Assembly: GCA_030602265.1 (NCBI GenBank)
Contig: JAUWAB010000011.1
Span: forward strand, 18,869 to 82,868
Source of the DNA: Prolixibacteraceae bacterium
GTDB lineage: Bacteria > Bacteroidota > Bacteroidia > Bacteroidales > Prolixibacteraceae
DNA length: 64,000 nt
Direction of reading: 5' to 3'
The notes beneath the pieces are model-generated. The model was not told the origin of the DNA. It saw only the letters and a program-made list of their open reading frames with translations, and did not search any database. Every line of letters starts with the position of its first letter. The stretch's first letter is position 1. This document shows positions 29,331-37,717 of the stretch, piece by piece. The position numbers and the translations under genes are program-made.

Positions 29331-30151
29331 TAATTCAATACTTTAATTTTCATCTTAACATCCGCCACAGGTCTGTCGGCCGCACCGGTTTCGACTGCGG
29401 CAATTTTGTCGATAACCTCCAGTCCTTCAATAACCTCGCCAAAAACGGTGTAGTTATTGTCTAACGACGGATATCCCCCTATGGAGGTGTAAGCGGCACG
29501 CTGAGCCTCTGAAAAGCGGAACTGTGGTGCAGCCCTGAAAATACTGTCGGCTTCCTCACGCAACTCAGCCACCCTGATATTAAATCCCTGTTGATTGTTT
29601 TCTGCCCTGAAGCGGTTAAGCTCATCCTGTGCTGCCTCGAAATGTTTTCTGAAGATGGTTTGCTGTAGTCCCATATTTCGTTGCATTTCCATGGTATCCA
29701 GCTCACCGGGTCGCCATACCTTGCCCTGAACGATATAAAACTGGGAACCGCTGGATTTCCTCTCAGGATTTACCTGGTCTCCCTGCCGGGCAGCTGCCAG
29801 CGCACCCTTTTTATGAAAAAAACCATCAGTAATCTCAGCGGGAAGGGTATAATCCGGCCCTCCGCCACCCAATCTTGATCCCGGTTCTGCATTCCTGGAT
29901 TCCGGATCACCACCCTGGACCATGAAGTTCTTTATCACCCTGTGGAACAGAAGGCCATCGTAAAAACCTTCTCCGGCAAGCTTGATAAAATTATCCCGGT
30001 GTTCCGGAGTCTCATTATACAATTTTACCTTAATATCTCCCATATCTGTTGAAATCAACACCATGCGGCTTTCGCCCGTCTGAACGGAACTGCTGCATGA
30101 AAGCGATAAAAACAGAATGAATACAACTGATAACATTAAAATCCGTTTCAT
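29330..30151 (-). CDS. Cyclophilin-type peptidyl-prolyl cis-trans isomerase, lipoprotein
   Basis: ATG 30151 is chosen because it begins a lipoprotein signal (MKRILMLSVV, lipobox SLSC); a farther upstream in-frame ATG at 30247 would put 32 unrelated residues before it and would lie beyond the promoter. The 273-residue product has a cyclophilin domain with LFHRVIKNFMVQGG, GSQFYIVQGKVW and NYTVFGEVIEG, and an inserted helical segment of about 75 residues like that of its downstream neighbour. It is the first gene of a coupled pair, driven by a good promoter at 30173-30203, and probably acts in protein folding at the envelope. Confidence 0.92.
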   Translation of the reverse strand: MKRILMLSVVFILFLSLSCSSSVQTGESRMVLISTDMGDIKVKLYNETPEHRDNFIKLAGEGFYDGLLFHRVIKNFMVQGGDPESRNAEPGSRLGGGGPDYTLPAEITDGFFHKKGALAAARQGDQVNPERKSSGSQFYIVQGKVWRPGELDTMEMQRNMGLQQTIFRKHFEAAQDELNRFRAENNQQGFNIRVAELREEADSIFRAAPQFRFSEAQRAAYTSIGGYPSLDNNYTVFGEVIEGLEVIDKIAAVETGAADRPVADVKMKIKVLN

Positions 30152-30172
30152 ATTTATTTCCGTGTTTGAGGG

Positions 30173-30203
30173 CAAAATTAAAAAATTCTCAACCCGACAC
30201 AAA
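30173..30203 (-). promoter_or_regulatory. Promoter of the cyclophilin pair
   Basis: On the minus strand TTTG (30200-30203) is followed by exactly 19 bases and TAATTTTG (30173-30180), the canonical Bacteroidota -33/-7 arrangement. Transcription should start near 30167, leaving a leader of about 16 bases before ATG 30151, which also rules out the start at 30247. Confidence 0.65.
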
Positions 30204-30273
30204 CCAATCCTCATAATACCCTTAGGATATGGAGTATAATGCTGCAAAATATCCGGGAAATGCCAAATTTAGG

Positions 30274-30281
30274 TACATTTG
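30274..30281 (+). promoter_or_regulatory. Candidate -7 box for the acetyltransferase gene
   Basis: TACATTTG matches TAnnTTTG, 36 bases upstream of the start. No -33 box was seen at standard spacing. Confidence 0.4.
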
Positions 30282-30317
30282 CGCTTCAACCGGTATCACC
30301 GTTAATCAACTCAGAAC

Positions 30318-30881
30318 ATGGAATATTTAATGGTTGATGATCACATCCACCTTCAGTTACTGAAGCCCTCACATTCAGTACTGATCTATGAAGCTATCTG
30401 CAGCAACCGCGAATTCCTGAGAAAATGGCTCCCTTTCGTGGATCAGACCCGGAAACTCCGGGATACGGAAATGTTTGTCAAGCAAATCAGCAGAAACCAG
30501 GAAAAAACAGGAGACTATGTTTATACCGTCTGGTACAGGGGTGATTTTGCCGGACTGGCCGGATTCAAGGATACAGACGCCGCCAACAACAAGACCGAAA
30601 TCGGATACTGGCTAATTGAATCCATGCAGGCTAAGGGAATCATGACCCGGACTGTAAAAAAACTGGTCGATTATGCTTTCCGTAATCTGGACCGGAACCG
30701 TATCCAGATCAAAACAGCCACCGGGAACGACCGAAGCGCAGGCATTACCCGGAGGCTCGGGTTCACACTCGAAGGACTGGAACGCAACGGGGAGAGGAAT
30801 GGAAACCATTACCGGGACCTGGAAGTTTACAGTTTACTGAAGAGGGAATGGATCGACAGACTGCTGAACGACTTCCCCTGA
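30318..30881 (+). CDS. GNAT family N-acetyltransferase, RimJ/RimL type
   Basis: The 187-residue cytoplasmic protein has the RimJ/RimL layout of GNAT enzymes: HLQLLKPSHSVLIYEAI at the start, the GLAGFKDTDAANNKTEIGYWLIESMQAKGIMTRTVKKLVDYAF acetyl-CoA-binding core, and RIQIKTATGNDRSAGITRRLGFTLEG as motif B. Members acetylate N-terminal amino groups of ribosomal proteins or small amines; the acceptor is unknown here. It reads away from the cyclophilin genes. Confidence 0.9.
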   Translation: MEYLMVDDHIHLQLLKPSHSVLIYEAICSNREFLRKWLPFVDQTRKLRDTEMFVKQISRNQEKTGDYVYTVWYRGDFAGLAGFKDTDAANNKTEIGYWLIESMQAKGIMTRTVKKLVDYAFRNLDRNRIQIKTATGNDRSAGITRRLGFTLEGLERNGERNGNHYRDLEVYSLLKREWIDRLLNDFP

Positions 30882-30971
30882 ACCTACAGTATTATTGCCG
30901 CCTGAAGCCCGATTTAACTTAATAATCCATTAAGTCTAAAGTAGTTGCGTTAAAATTAGTTAATGAAAAAT

Positions 30972-31000
30972 TTTGATGTTACAAAAAAGCAGTATATTTG
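30972..31000 (+). promoter_or_regulatory. Promoter of the ACP-like gene
   Basis: TTTG (30972-30975), a 17-base spacer and TATATTTG (30993-31000) fit the Bacteroidota promoter form. Transcription would begin near 31006, giving a leader of about 66 bases before ATG 31072. Confidence 0.55.
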
Positions 31001-31071
31001 ACCCCAGAACTCATTTGTTCCACATATCTAAAAACATCAGGTAAAGCAGTGATGAATTAAATCAGTAAAAT

Positions 31072-31308
31072 ATGGAGAATAAACAGATCAGGAGAAACCT
31101 GTACCGGGCATTAAGAAAGACCGGCGTTCGTAAAGAACAGATTTCACCTGAAGCAGATTTTCAGGATGATTTACACTTTGATACCACAGACTGGAAAATC
31201 TTTACTTATTATCTGGAGAGTATTTTTAAGGTAAATATTGAAGAAGAAAGTATCAAGAATCTGCATTCGGTAAATGACACCATTACACTTCTAAGGCAAA
31301 CGGCCTGA
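31072..31308 (+). CDS. Small acyl-carrier-protein-like protein without the carrier serine
   Basis: The 78-residue acidic protein has the ACP four-helix profile: an N-terminal helix, ISPEADFQDDL, a second helix with TYYLESIFKVNI, and EESIKNLHSVNDTITLL at the end. The segment that aligns with the DSL phosphopantetheine site reads FDTTDW (Asp37-Thr38-Thr39), so the serine is absent. Either it does not carry a 4'-phosphopantetheine arm, or it is only ACP-like in fold. It has its own promoter and terminator, and no fatty acid or polyketide genes are nearby. Confidence 0.65.
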   Translation: MENKQIRRNLYRALRKTGVRKEQISPEADFQDDLHFDTTDWKIFTYYLESIFKVNIEEESIKNLHSVNDTITLLRQTA

Positions 31309-31332
31309 CAAGAAAGTGTTTTAAAGACATTC

Positions 31333-31357
31333 AGGAGCCCGCGTGGCTCCTTCTTTA
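31333..31357 (+). terminator. Intrinsic terminator after the ACP-like gene
   Basis: AGGAGCC (31333-31339) pairs with GGCTCCT (31345-31351) over a 5-base loop and is followed by TCTTTATTT. It lies just before the stop of the convergent S4-domain gene. Confidence 0.7.
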
Positions 31358-31358
31358 T

Positions 31359-31574
31359 TTACAAGCCTGAAACCACGGCAATCGTCTGCCCTTCAGCCTC
31401 CACGATATCACCTGCCCTGACCTTTGCACGCTTCCGGTGTTCCACCTCGCCGTTAAGCTTTACCAGCCCCTCATCCACCAGAATTTTTGCATGGCCTCCG
31501 GTATCTGCGATCCGAACATACTTGAGGAGCCTTATCAGCTCAATATAATCTTCCTTCAGTTTAAACTCTTTCAT
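31359..31574 (-). CDS. S4-domain RNA-binding protein
   Basis: The 71-residue protein is almost entirely one S4 RNA-binding domain: IELIRLLKYVRIADTGGHAKILVDEGLVKLNGEVEHRKRAKVRAGD. This matches the small YbcJ/YaaA-type proteins associated with RNA or ribosome biology. Its start overlaps the MmcQ gene's stop by four bases, so it is the last gene of a tightly coupled minus-strand run that starts with the S66 peptidase gene. Confidence 0.88.
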   Translation of the reverse strand: MKEFKLKEDYIELIRLLKYVRIADTGGHAKILVDEGLVKLNGEVEHRKRAKVRAGDIVEAEGQTIAVVSGL

Positions 31575-31930
31575 CTTCTGTAAGCTTTTTTCAGTTCTTC
31601 CTTTTTATCACGGGTAAGTCCTTTAACAACAAGGCCATATGACTCTTCAATCCACTGTTTGAGCAACGTAGCCGGTGCCATTCCTGTTTTTACCACGTTC
31701 CAGTGGACTTTATTCATATGATAACCCGGAATTACAAAAGGATATTGTTCCTGCATTTCAATAATTTTATCCGGGGTATTCTTCAGGTTAACCCCGGTTT
31801 CGCCGTCAAGGTTCATCAGGCAATACATTTTGCCCATGACTTTAAACACCAGGGTCACCTCATCAAAAGGAAATCCTTCGGTAGTCCCCGGCAGGGAAAG
31901 GCAAAACGCTCTAATTTCTTCTGTATTCAT
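31571..31930 (-). CDS. MmcQ/YjbR family protein
   Basis: The 119-residue protein is a complete MmcQ/YjbR domain: IRAFCLSLPGTTEGFPFDEVTLVFKVMGKMYCLM at the front and PGYHMNKVHWNVVKTG in the middle. The fold is cytoplasmic and resembles a DNA-binding fold, but binding is not proven for most members. It lies two bases downstream of the YraN gene and overlaps the S4 gene by four bases. Confidence 0.9.
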   Translation of the reverse strand: MNTEEIRAFCLSLPGTTEGFPFDEVTLVFKVMGKMYCLMNLDGETGVNLKNTPDKIIEMQEQYPFVIPGYHMNKVHWNVVKTGMAPATLLKQWIEESYGLVVKGLTRDKKEELKKAYRR

Positions 31931-31932
31931 AA

Positions 31933-32310
31933 TCAGGCCTCCGGATTAAACGCTTCTTCATAATGCTCCAGCTCATATTCATCCTGACCAGTAAATACAA
32001 TGGTAATCAGGTCGAACCGGGTTTCACCCTCCCAGCCTGATGTATCGATCCATGAACCGGCAGCCTCAATGATCTGTCTCATTTTCTTATTGCTCAATGC
32101 GTCGGAAGGATGGTCAAATGCAATCCCACGCCTGGATTTTACTTCAACGATAACAAGTTCATCGCCATCCTGGGCAATGATGTCCAGTTCAAGATGTCCG
32201 CAATACCAGTTGGTCATCAGAATACGATAACCTTTTCCTGCAAGATAATCTTGTGCGATGCGTTCTGCAGCACCTCCGGCCTCGCGGGTATTTATACGGG
32301 GCTCCTTCAT
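31933..32310 (-). CDS. yraN: YraN family nuclease-fold protein (UPF0102)
   Basis: The 125-residue protein matches UPF0102: AERIAQDYLAGKGYRILMTNWYCGHLELDIIAQDGDELVIVEVKSR. The D-ExK restriction-endonuclease core is visible (Asp in LELDII, EVK in VEVKSR), so it probably binds or cuts nucleic acids; its cellular role is not established. Its start overlaps the S66 peptidase stop by four bases (ATGA). Confidence 0.9.
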   Translation of the reverse strand: MKEPRINTREAGGAAERIAQDYLAGKGYRILMTNWYCGHLELDIIAQDGDELVIVEVKSRRGIAFDHPSDALSNKKMRQIIEAAGSWIDTSGWEGETRFDLITIVFTGQDEYELEHYEEAFNPEA

Positions 32311-33236
32311 GTTGTTTGTTCTTTTTGGAATTCTGGATTCTGAAGCCTGCCTCCTTCGTTATCGACCGATAAATCCCATACAGTACCAAATTCAACAGGA
32401 AGGTTTACAGCTCCGTGCCCGGCTGGAAACCCGAAACAGACCGGGAAATCATAATCCTTTACGGCATCGGAAATAATCTCCTCAACGGTCATCCCGAAAG
32501 GCTCCGGATTGTCCTTAACCTCAGAAAACTCACCAACCACCAGTCCTTTAAGCCCGGATAGCTTTCCGGCTAAGCGGAGGCTGATCATCATTCTTTCTAT
32601 ATGGTACAAATATTCCCCGACATCCTCAATAAAGAGAATCCTGCCCCGGGTATCCAGGTCGAAAGGCGTTCCGATAAGGCTATAGAGGAGCGAAAGGTTT
32701 CCCCCAATTACCGGAGCAGAAGCAATGCCATTCCGGTTCAGACTATGGCTTCCGGTATGATAGTCGCCCCGCTTTCCTTCGAGCATTTCTACCATCCTGA
32801 CAAAACCGGCCGAAGGTACCCCATCCGGGCCCATACTGTTTCTGACCATTGCCCCGTGTATGGATGGAATTCCCAATGAAGCGCAGATACTATGGATAAT
32901 GGTTATATCACTGTATCCTGCCAGCCACTTGGGATTTTCCCTGAATTTCCCGAAATCGGCAAGGCCGGCAATCCTGATAGTCCCATAACCGCCCCTGGCA
33001 AAAATGATTGCCTTTGCCTCCTCGAGGTCTAATGCTTGCTGAAGATCTGAAAGCCGTTCAGCATCCGATCCTGAAAACTGAAAAGACCTTCCAAACAGAT
33101 TCGGTCCAAGCCAGATCCGGTACCCGCGCTTCTCAAGCCAGTCGACCCCGGGCATGATCTGTGCAGGGGTGACCATCCCGGCTGGCGCTACAACGGCAAT
33201 CAGGTCGCCAGGTCGTAGAGGAGGTATAGAAATCAT
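32307..33236 (-). CDS. ldcA: S66 family LD-carboxypeptidase
   Basis: The 309-residue protein is an S66 peptidase. The nucleophile elbow GYSDITIIH, HGAMV, the Glu region FIEDVGEYLYHIERMM and the late His in FPAGHGAVN give the Ser-His-Glu triad. LdcA enzymes remove the terminal D-Ala from murein tetrapeptides during cell-wall recycling in the cytoplasm, and no signal peptide is seen here, which fits. The MccF branch with other substrates has the same motifs. It is the first gene of the minus-strand run 33236-31359. Confidence 0.88.
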   Translation of the reverse strand: MISIPPLRPGDLIAVVAPAGMVTPAQIMPGVDWLEKRGYRIWLGPNLFGRSFQFSGSDAERLSDLQQALDLEEAKAIIFARGGYGTIRIAGLADFGKFRENPKWLAGYSDITIIHSICASLGIPSIHGAMVRNSMGPDGVPSAGFVRMVEMLEGKRGDYHTGSHSLNRNGIASAPVIGGNLSLLYSLIGTPFDLDTRGRILFIEDVGEYLYHIERMMISLRLAGKLSGLKGLVVGEFSEVKDNPEPFGMTVEEIISDAVKDYDFPVCFGFPAGHGAVNLPVEFGTVWDLSVDNEGGRLQNPEFQKEQTT

Positions 33237-33341
33237 CCGTTTTTTGCAGGAAAGTTAGCAATTACACAGCAATTCCTGAGTCACGCCGGTAAATTTCAGT
33301 TAAAATATAATGGAAAATATGCGATAAACCTGCCGAACCTT

Positions 33342-33349
33342 TATCTTTG
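33342..33349 (+). promoter_or_regulatory. Candidate -7 box for metG
   Basis: TATCTTTG matches TAnnTTTG, 48 bases upstream of the metG start. A matching -33 box is not seen. Confidence 0.4.
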
Positions 33350-33397
33350 CGGCTCAGTAATGAAAATTGAATACCTGATTTTCAAAAAGATTGATAT

Positions 33398-35431
33398 ATG
33401 AGCAAATATAAACGGACACTGATTACATCGGCATTGCCTTATGCCAACGGACCGGTTCATATCGGACACCTGGCCGGGGTATATGTACCGGCCGACATTT
33501 ACGCCAGGTATCTCCGTCTGAAAGGGGAAGAGGTGGTATTTGTCGGAGGTTCCGACGAACATGGGGTGCCAATCACCCTGAAAGCCAAAAATGAAGGGGT
33601 TACCCCGCAGGATGTGGTCGACAAGTACCACGCCATGATCAAAGATTCGTTTTCAAGGCTGGGAATTTCCTTTGATGTATATTCACGGACCAGTGCCCCG
33701 ATACATTATGAAACTGCTTCCGAATTTTTCAGGAAACTCTATGATAACGGGAAATTCACCGAAAAAACTACGGAACAGTATTTTGATGAAGAAAACCAGC
33801 AGTTTCTGGCCGACAGGTATATAGTAGGGACCTGTCCGAAGTGCGGTTTCGAAAAGGCTTACGGCGATCAGTGCGAAAGCTGCGGCACCTCACTGAGCCC
33901 TACAGAACTGATCAGTCCAAGGTCGATGCTCAGCGGGAATACCCCTGTTCTGAAAGAGACCAGACACTGGTACCTGCCTCTCGACCAGTATGAACCCTGG
34001 CTGAAGGAGTGGATCCTTGAAGGCCATACCGAATGGAAACCCAACGTTTACGGTCAGTGCAAATCATGGATCGACAGCGGCCTGCTTCCACGTGCGGTTA
34101 CCCGCGACCTGGAATGGGGGGTACCCGTTCCGGTGGAGGATGCCCCGGGCAAGGTTCTCTATGTATGGTTTGATGCCCCGATTGGTTACATATCGGCAAC
34201 CCGGGAGCTTACCCCTGACTGGGAAAAATACTGGAAAGACCCGGAAACCCGGCTTCTCCATTTTATAGGAAAAGACAACATCGTTTTCCATTGCATCATT
34301 TTCCCGGTAATGCTCAAGGCAGAGGGGAGCTATATCCTTCCGGAGAATGTACCGGCCAATGAATTCCTGAACCTTGAAGGAGACAAGATTTCGACCTCCA
34401 GGAACTGGGCTGTCTGGCTCCACGAATACCTCGAAGAATTCCCAGGCAAACAGGATGTCCTGAAATATGCGCTTACTGCCAATGCCCCGGAAACTAAAGA
34501 CAATGATTTTACCTGGAAGGATTTTCAGGCCCGGAACAATAATGAACTGGTGGCTATCCTCGGAAACTTTGTGAACAGGGCCATGGTGCTTACCGAGAAA
34601 TATTTTTCAGGAATAGTACCCGAGAGAGGAAAAACCACAACGTACGATGAAGAAACCCTTAATGCGGTTGCCCAGATCAGGAATGAAATTGAAAAAAGCC
34701 TGGACAATTTCCGGTTCCGCGAAGCTCAGAAGAATGCGATGGACCTTGCACGGCTTGGCAATAAGTACCTGGCCGATGAAGAGCCGTGGAAGGTAATCAA
34801 GACCGATCCCGAACGGGTCAGAACCATTCTGAACGTATGCCTTCAGGTAACAGCCAACCTGACTATAGCCATGGAGCCTTTCCTGCCCTTCAGCATGGAT
34901 AAGCTGAGGCACTTCCTCAACCTGGAAAAGCTCGAATGGCAGATGTTGGGCGAAAAAAACCTGATCAGGGCTGGAGCAAAGCTCAATCCGTCACAACTTC
35001 TTTTCGAAAAAATTGAGGATAAAGAAATAGAAAAACAGGTCCGGAAACTGCTGGATACCAAAAAAGCCAATGAAATGGCAGCTTCCACAGCAGCTCCTGC
35101 CAAGGATTACATTACGTTTGACCAGTTCGGGGCTATGGACATCCGAACGGGAACGGTTATCGAAGCGGAAAAGGTTGCCAAAACGAAAAAGCTGCTCAGG
35201 CTGAAGATCGACACCGGCATTGACAAACGGACTGTGGTGAGTGGCATTGCCGAATATTACACACCTGAAGAGATGGTCGGACGGCAGGTTTGTATACTGG
35301 TTAACCTGGAACCCAAACCACTGAAGGGCATTGAATCCCATGGTATGATTCTCTGTGCACAGGATGCCGATGGACGCCTGGTGCTTGTGTCCCCGGCGGA
35401 TCTGGTCAGGAATGGATCGGAAGTAAAATAG
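33398..35431 (+). CDS. metG: Methionine-tRNA ligase
   Basis: The 677-residue enzyme charges tRNA-Met. The Rossmann core carries [16 protein letters not shown] (HIGH), the zinc knuckle [18 protein letters not shown] (residues about 145-165), [11 protein letters not shown], and [11 protein letters not shown] (KMSKS-type). A C-terminal tRNA-binding OB-fold domain (about 575-677, with [22 protein letters not shown] and [13 protein letters not shown]) is fused, as in long bacterial MetRS. Length is normal for that form. The downstream epimerase gene begins 6 bases later and may be co-transcribed. Confidence 0.97.
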   Translation: MSKYKRTLITSALPYANGPVHIGHLAGVYVPADIYARYLRLKGEEVVFVGGSDEHGVPITLKAKNEGVTPQDVVDKYHAMIKDSFSRLGISFDVYSRTSAPIHYETASEFFRKLYDNGKFTEKTTEQYFDEENQQFLADRYIVGTCPKCGFEKAYGDQCESCGTSLSPTELISPRSMLSGNTPVLKETRHWYLPLDQYEPWLKEWILEGHTEWKPNVYGQCKSWIDSGLLPRAVTRDLEWGVPVPVEDAPGKVLYVWFDAPIGYISATRELTPDWEKYWKDPETRLLHFIGKDNIVFHCIIFPVMLKAEGSYILPENVPANEFLNLEGDKISTSRNWAVWLHEYLEEFPGKQDVLKYALTANAPETKDNDFTWKDFQARNNNELVAILGNFVNRAMVLTEKYFSGIVPERGKTTTYDEETLNAVAQIRNEIEKSLDNFRFREAQKNAMDLARLGNKYLADEEPWKVIKTDPERVRTILNVCLQVTANLTIAMEPFLPFSMDKLRHFLNLEKLEWQMLGEKNLIRAGAKLNPSQLLFEKIEDKEIEKQVRKLLDTKKANEMAASTAAPAKDYITFDQFGAMDIRTGTVIEAEKVAKTKKLLRLKIDTGIDKRTVVSGIAEYYTPEEMVGRQVCILVNLEPKPLKGIESHGMILCAQDADGRLVLVSPADLVRNGSEVK

Positions 35432-35436
35432 CCGGT

Positions 35437-36465
35437 ATGGTATTCGTAACAGGCGGAACAGGCCTTGTAGGCAGCCATCTGATGCTCGGACTGCTGCAGA
35501 GGGGTATGAAGGTCAGGGCACTGAAACGCAAGGGCAGTAATATTGGCAGGGTTTTGGAAACATTCCGCTGGTATAGCTCTGAGGCTGATTATTTTTTCAG
35601 TAAAATCGAATGGGCCGAGGGAGACATGGAAGATATTTTTTCTCTTGGGGAGTTGCTTGAGGGTATAGATGAAGTTTACCATTGTGCAGCGATCGTATCG
35701 TTCGACCGGAAAAGCAAAGACCTGATAATCGGCCAGAATGTTGAGAGTACAGCCAATCTGGTTGATGCCGCTTTAAAGAACAAGGTTAAAAAGTTTTGTC
35801 ACGTAAGTTCGGTTTCTGCCCTGGGTAAAAATTCAGGAGGAGAACCGGTTAACGAAGAAACGAACTGGATACCCTCGAAAAAACTGTCGGGTTATTCAAA
35901 GAGTAAATTCTTTTCGGAAACGGAGATATGGAGAGGTGTTGAAGAAGGACTGGATGTAGTCGTGGTTAATCCCTCGATCATTATCGGTCCGGGAAACTGG
36001 GCATCAGGTAGTCCTTCCTTTTTCAGGATTATTGATAAAGGCATGAAATTCTACACGGGAGGAACAACCGGTTTTGTCGATGTAAGGGATGTTACAGAGG
36101 CTATGATCATGCTCATGGAAGACGCCAATTTTGCAAAGCTGAAAAACCAGCGTTATCTGCTAAACTCAGAAAACCTCAGTTACAGGGATTTTTTTACCCG
36201 AGTGGCCAATTCTCTGGGAAAGCCTGCACCTTTCATTAATGCTTCAGGTATTATGCTGAAGCTGGCTGCCGGAGGCTCTGAACTTTTATCCATGATAACG
36301 GGCAAACCAGCACAAATAAACCGTGATACACTCCAAAGCGCCAGCTCCGTCATCCTTTACGACGGATCAAAGATTACCCGGAACTCAGGCTTTACCTACA
36401 GGCCGGTTCAGGAAGCCATTGAGCATACAGCAGGAATTTTCAGGTTATCAGGCATGAAAGACTAG
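35437..36465 (+). CDS. NAD-dependent epimerase/dehydratase (extended SDR)
   Basis: The 342-residue protein has the extended SDR pattern: FVTGGTGLVGSH at the NAD site, a VYHCAAIVSFDRKSKD segment, the catalytic Ser-Tyr-Lys (SSVSA, YSKSK) and NPSIIIGPGNW. It is closest in style to the dihydroflavonol-reductase/NAD-sugar-epimerase-like proteins of Bacteroidota; the substrate is unknown. The gene starts 6 bases after metG and its last 18 bases overlap the 3' end of the convergent universal stress protein gene. Confidence 0.87.
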   Translation: MVFVTGGTGLVGSHLMLGLLQRGMKVRALKRKGSNIGRVLETFRWYSSEADYFFSKIEWAEGDMEDIFSLGELLEGIDEVYHCAAIVSFDRKSKDLIIGQNVESTANLVDAALKNKVKKFCHVSSVSALGKNSGGEPVNEETNWIPSKKLSGYSKSKFFSETEIWRGVEEGLDVVVVNPSIIIGPGNWASGSPSFFRIIDKGMKFYTGGTTGFVDVRDVTEAMIMLMEDANFAKLKNQRYLLNSENLSYRDFFTRVANSLGKPAPFINASGIMLKLAAGGSELLSMITGKPAQINRDTLQSASSVILYDGSKITRNSGFTYRPVQEAIEHTAGIFRLSGMKD

Positions 36466-37557
36466 TAAGGGCACATTGCTGTGAAACAGCATCTTCCTGG
36501 CAATACTCGGATTGAACATTCTGGCAAACATACTCCTTTTATGAGTCGTCAGGGCAATTACATCTACATGATGGGCCGTTATGTACTTGTCGATTTCATT
36601 CAGTACATCCTCACCAACCACCAGCTGGCATTCGAAGGTTTTATCCACGTATTTTTTACGGAGGATATCCTTCATCCCTTCTAACCGGGCAAGATCCCAA
36701 ACCGGTTCTTCGTTCCGGCTTACATGCAGACAGGAGACCTCGGCCTTATAAGGCCTGATGATACGCATAAGTTTCTCGATGGCTATAAAATCTTTCTCGT
36801 CAAAGTTGGTACAATACAGAATTTTACTGAATTTCTGTGCAATATCTTCAGGGGTATCCGGAGGGATGACCAGTACCGGCAGTCTGGCGGAGGTGATGAT
36901 TTCGGCGGTGACACTGCCAATGATGTCGTACTCGCTTCCGGCCTTGCCCTGGGTCCCCATCACAATGAGCATAACCCGGTTTTTGTGTGCATAGGAAAGA
37001 ATATCATCCCGGGCATCTCCAGCTTTTATGATATACTCCGTCTCCACCTTGTTCCAGGTCTCCTTTCCGAAATGAGTGACCAATTTCCGGAGAAATGTTT
37101 CCATGTTTGTCTGTGCATTCTTCTCTGCAGTCTCAAGATGGAGGGTAAGCCCTGAATCAAAGGCATATACATCGCTAAACGGCACCGAGTAGACGATCGG
37201 ATTCGGATAGGCGTGAAACAGGACCATTTTGGCTTCCAGCTGGAGGGCGATATCAAAGGCCACTTTTGCTGCCTTGACCGAATAATCCGAGAAATCAACC
37301 GGAACGAGGATCTGACGCTCCGGTTCCGCTCCCGGTAACGGCTTTTCGCCGGGCTTACCGAGATACTCCTCCAATACCGGGAAGGCCCTTTCGAGGTCCT
37401 CTTCCAGTATTTGTACCCTGACAGCCAGAGAAGAAGTTCCTTCCAGCAGGTTCACATCCTCGAGGATACATTCAATGCCTTCGTTCTCCAGCAGGGATTT
37501 CAGAACCTGTGCCTTCACGAAGGGCAGTACGGCGATGGTTAATAACTTCTTGTTCAT
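36448..37557 (-). CDS. DUF2007 domain fused to two universal stress protein domains
   Basis: The 369-residue cytoplasmic protein has an N-terminal DUF2007 domain (about 1-70: TIAVLPFVKAQVLKSLLENEGIECILEDVN), then two UspA folds (about 88-232 and 240-369). The first Usp domain carries a nucleotide-binding signature near residue 205 (GTQGKAGSEYDIIGSV); the second has a degenerate one. DUF2007 is thought to be signal-transducing in many proteins; its ligand is unknown. The 3' end overlaps that of the epimerase gene, and there is no terminator between them. Confidence 0.85.
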   Translation of the reverse strand: MNKKLLTIAVLPFVKAQVLKSLLENEGIECILEDVNLLEGTSSLAVRVQILEEDLERAFPVLEEYLGKPGEKPLPGAEPERQILVPVDFSDYSVKAAKVAFDIALQLEAKMVLFHAYPNPIVYSVPFSDVYAFDSGLTLHLETAEKNAQTNMETFLRKLVTHFGKETWNKVETEYIIKAGDARDDILSYAHKNRVMLIVMGTQGKAGSEYDIIGSVTAEIITSARLPVLVIPPDTPEDIAQKFSKILYCTNFDEKDFIAIEKLMRIIRPYKAEVSCLHVSRNEEPVWDLARLEGMKDILRKKYVDKTFECQLVVGEDVLNEIDKYITAHHVDVIALTTHKRSMFARMFNPSIARKMLFHSNVPLLVFHA

Positions 37558-37717
37558 GGCTACAATTTTTGTAAATTAATGTTCCTGTATAAATATTCGA
37601 TAAAACCCTCAGGTAAGTTACAAAAACCAGCCTCTTTTTAACCGGAAGAAAAAAATGCGGACATTCATAACCTTTTAGGCATGTTGGGTGTTGTCTAAAA
37701 AGTCAGAAAATGTAACC

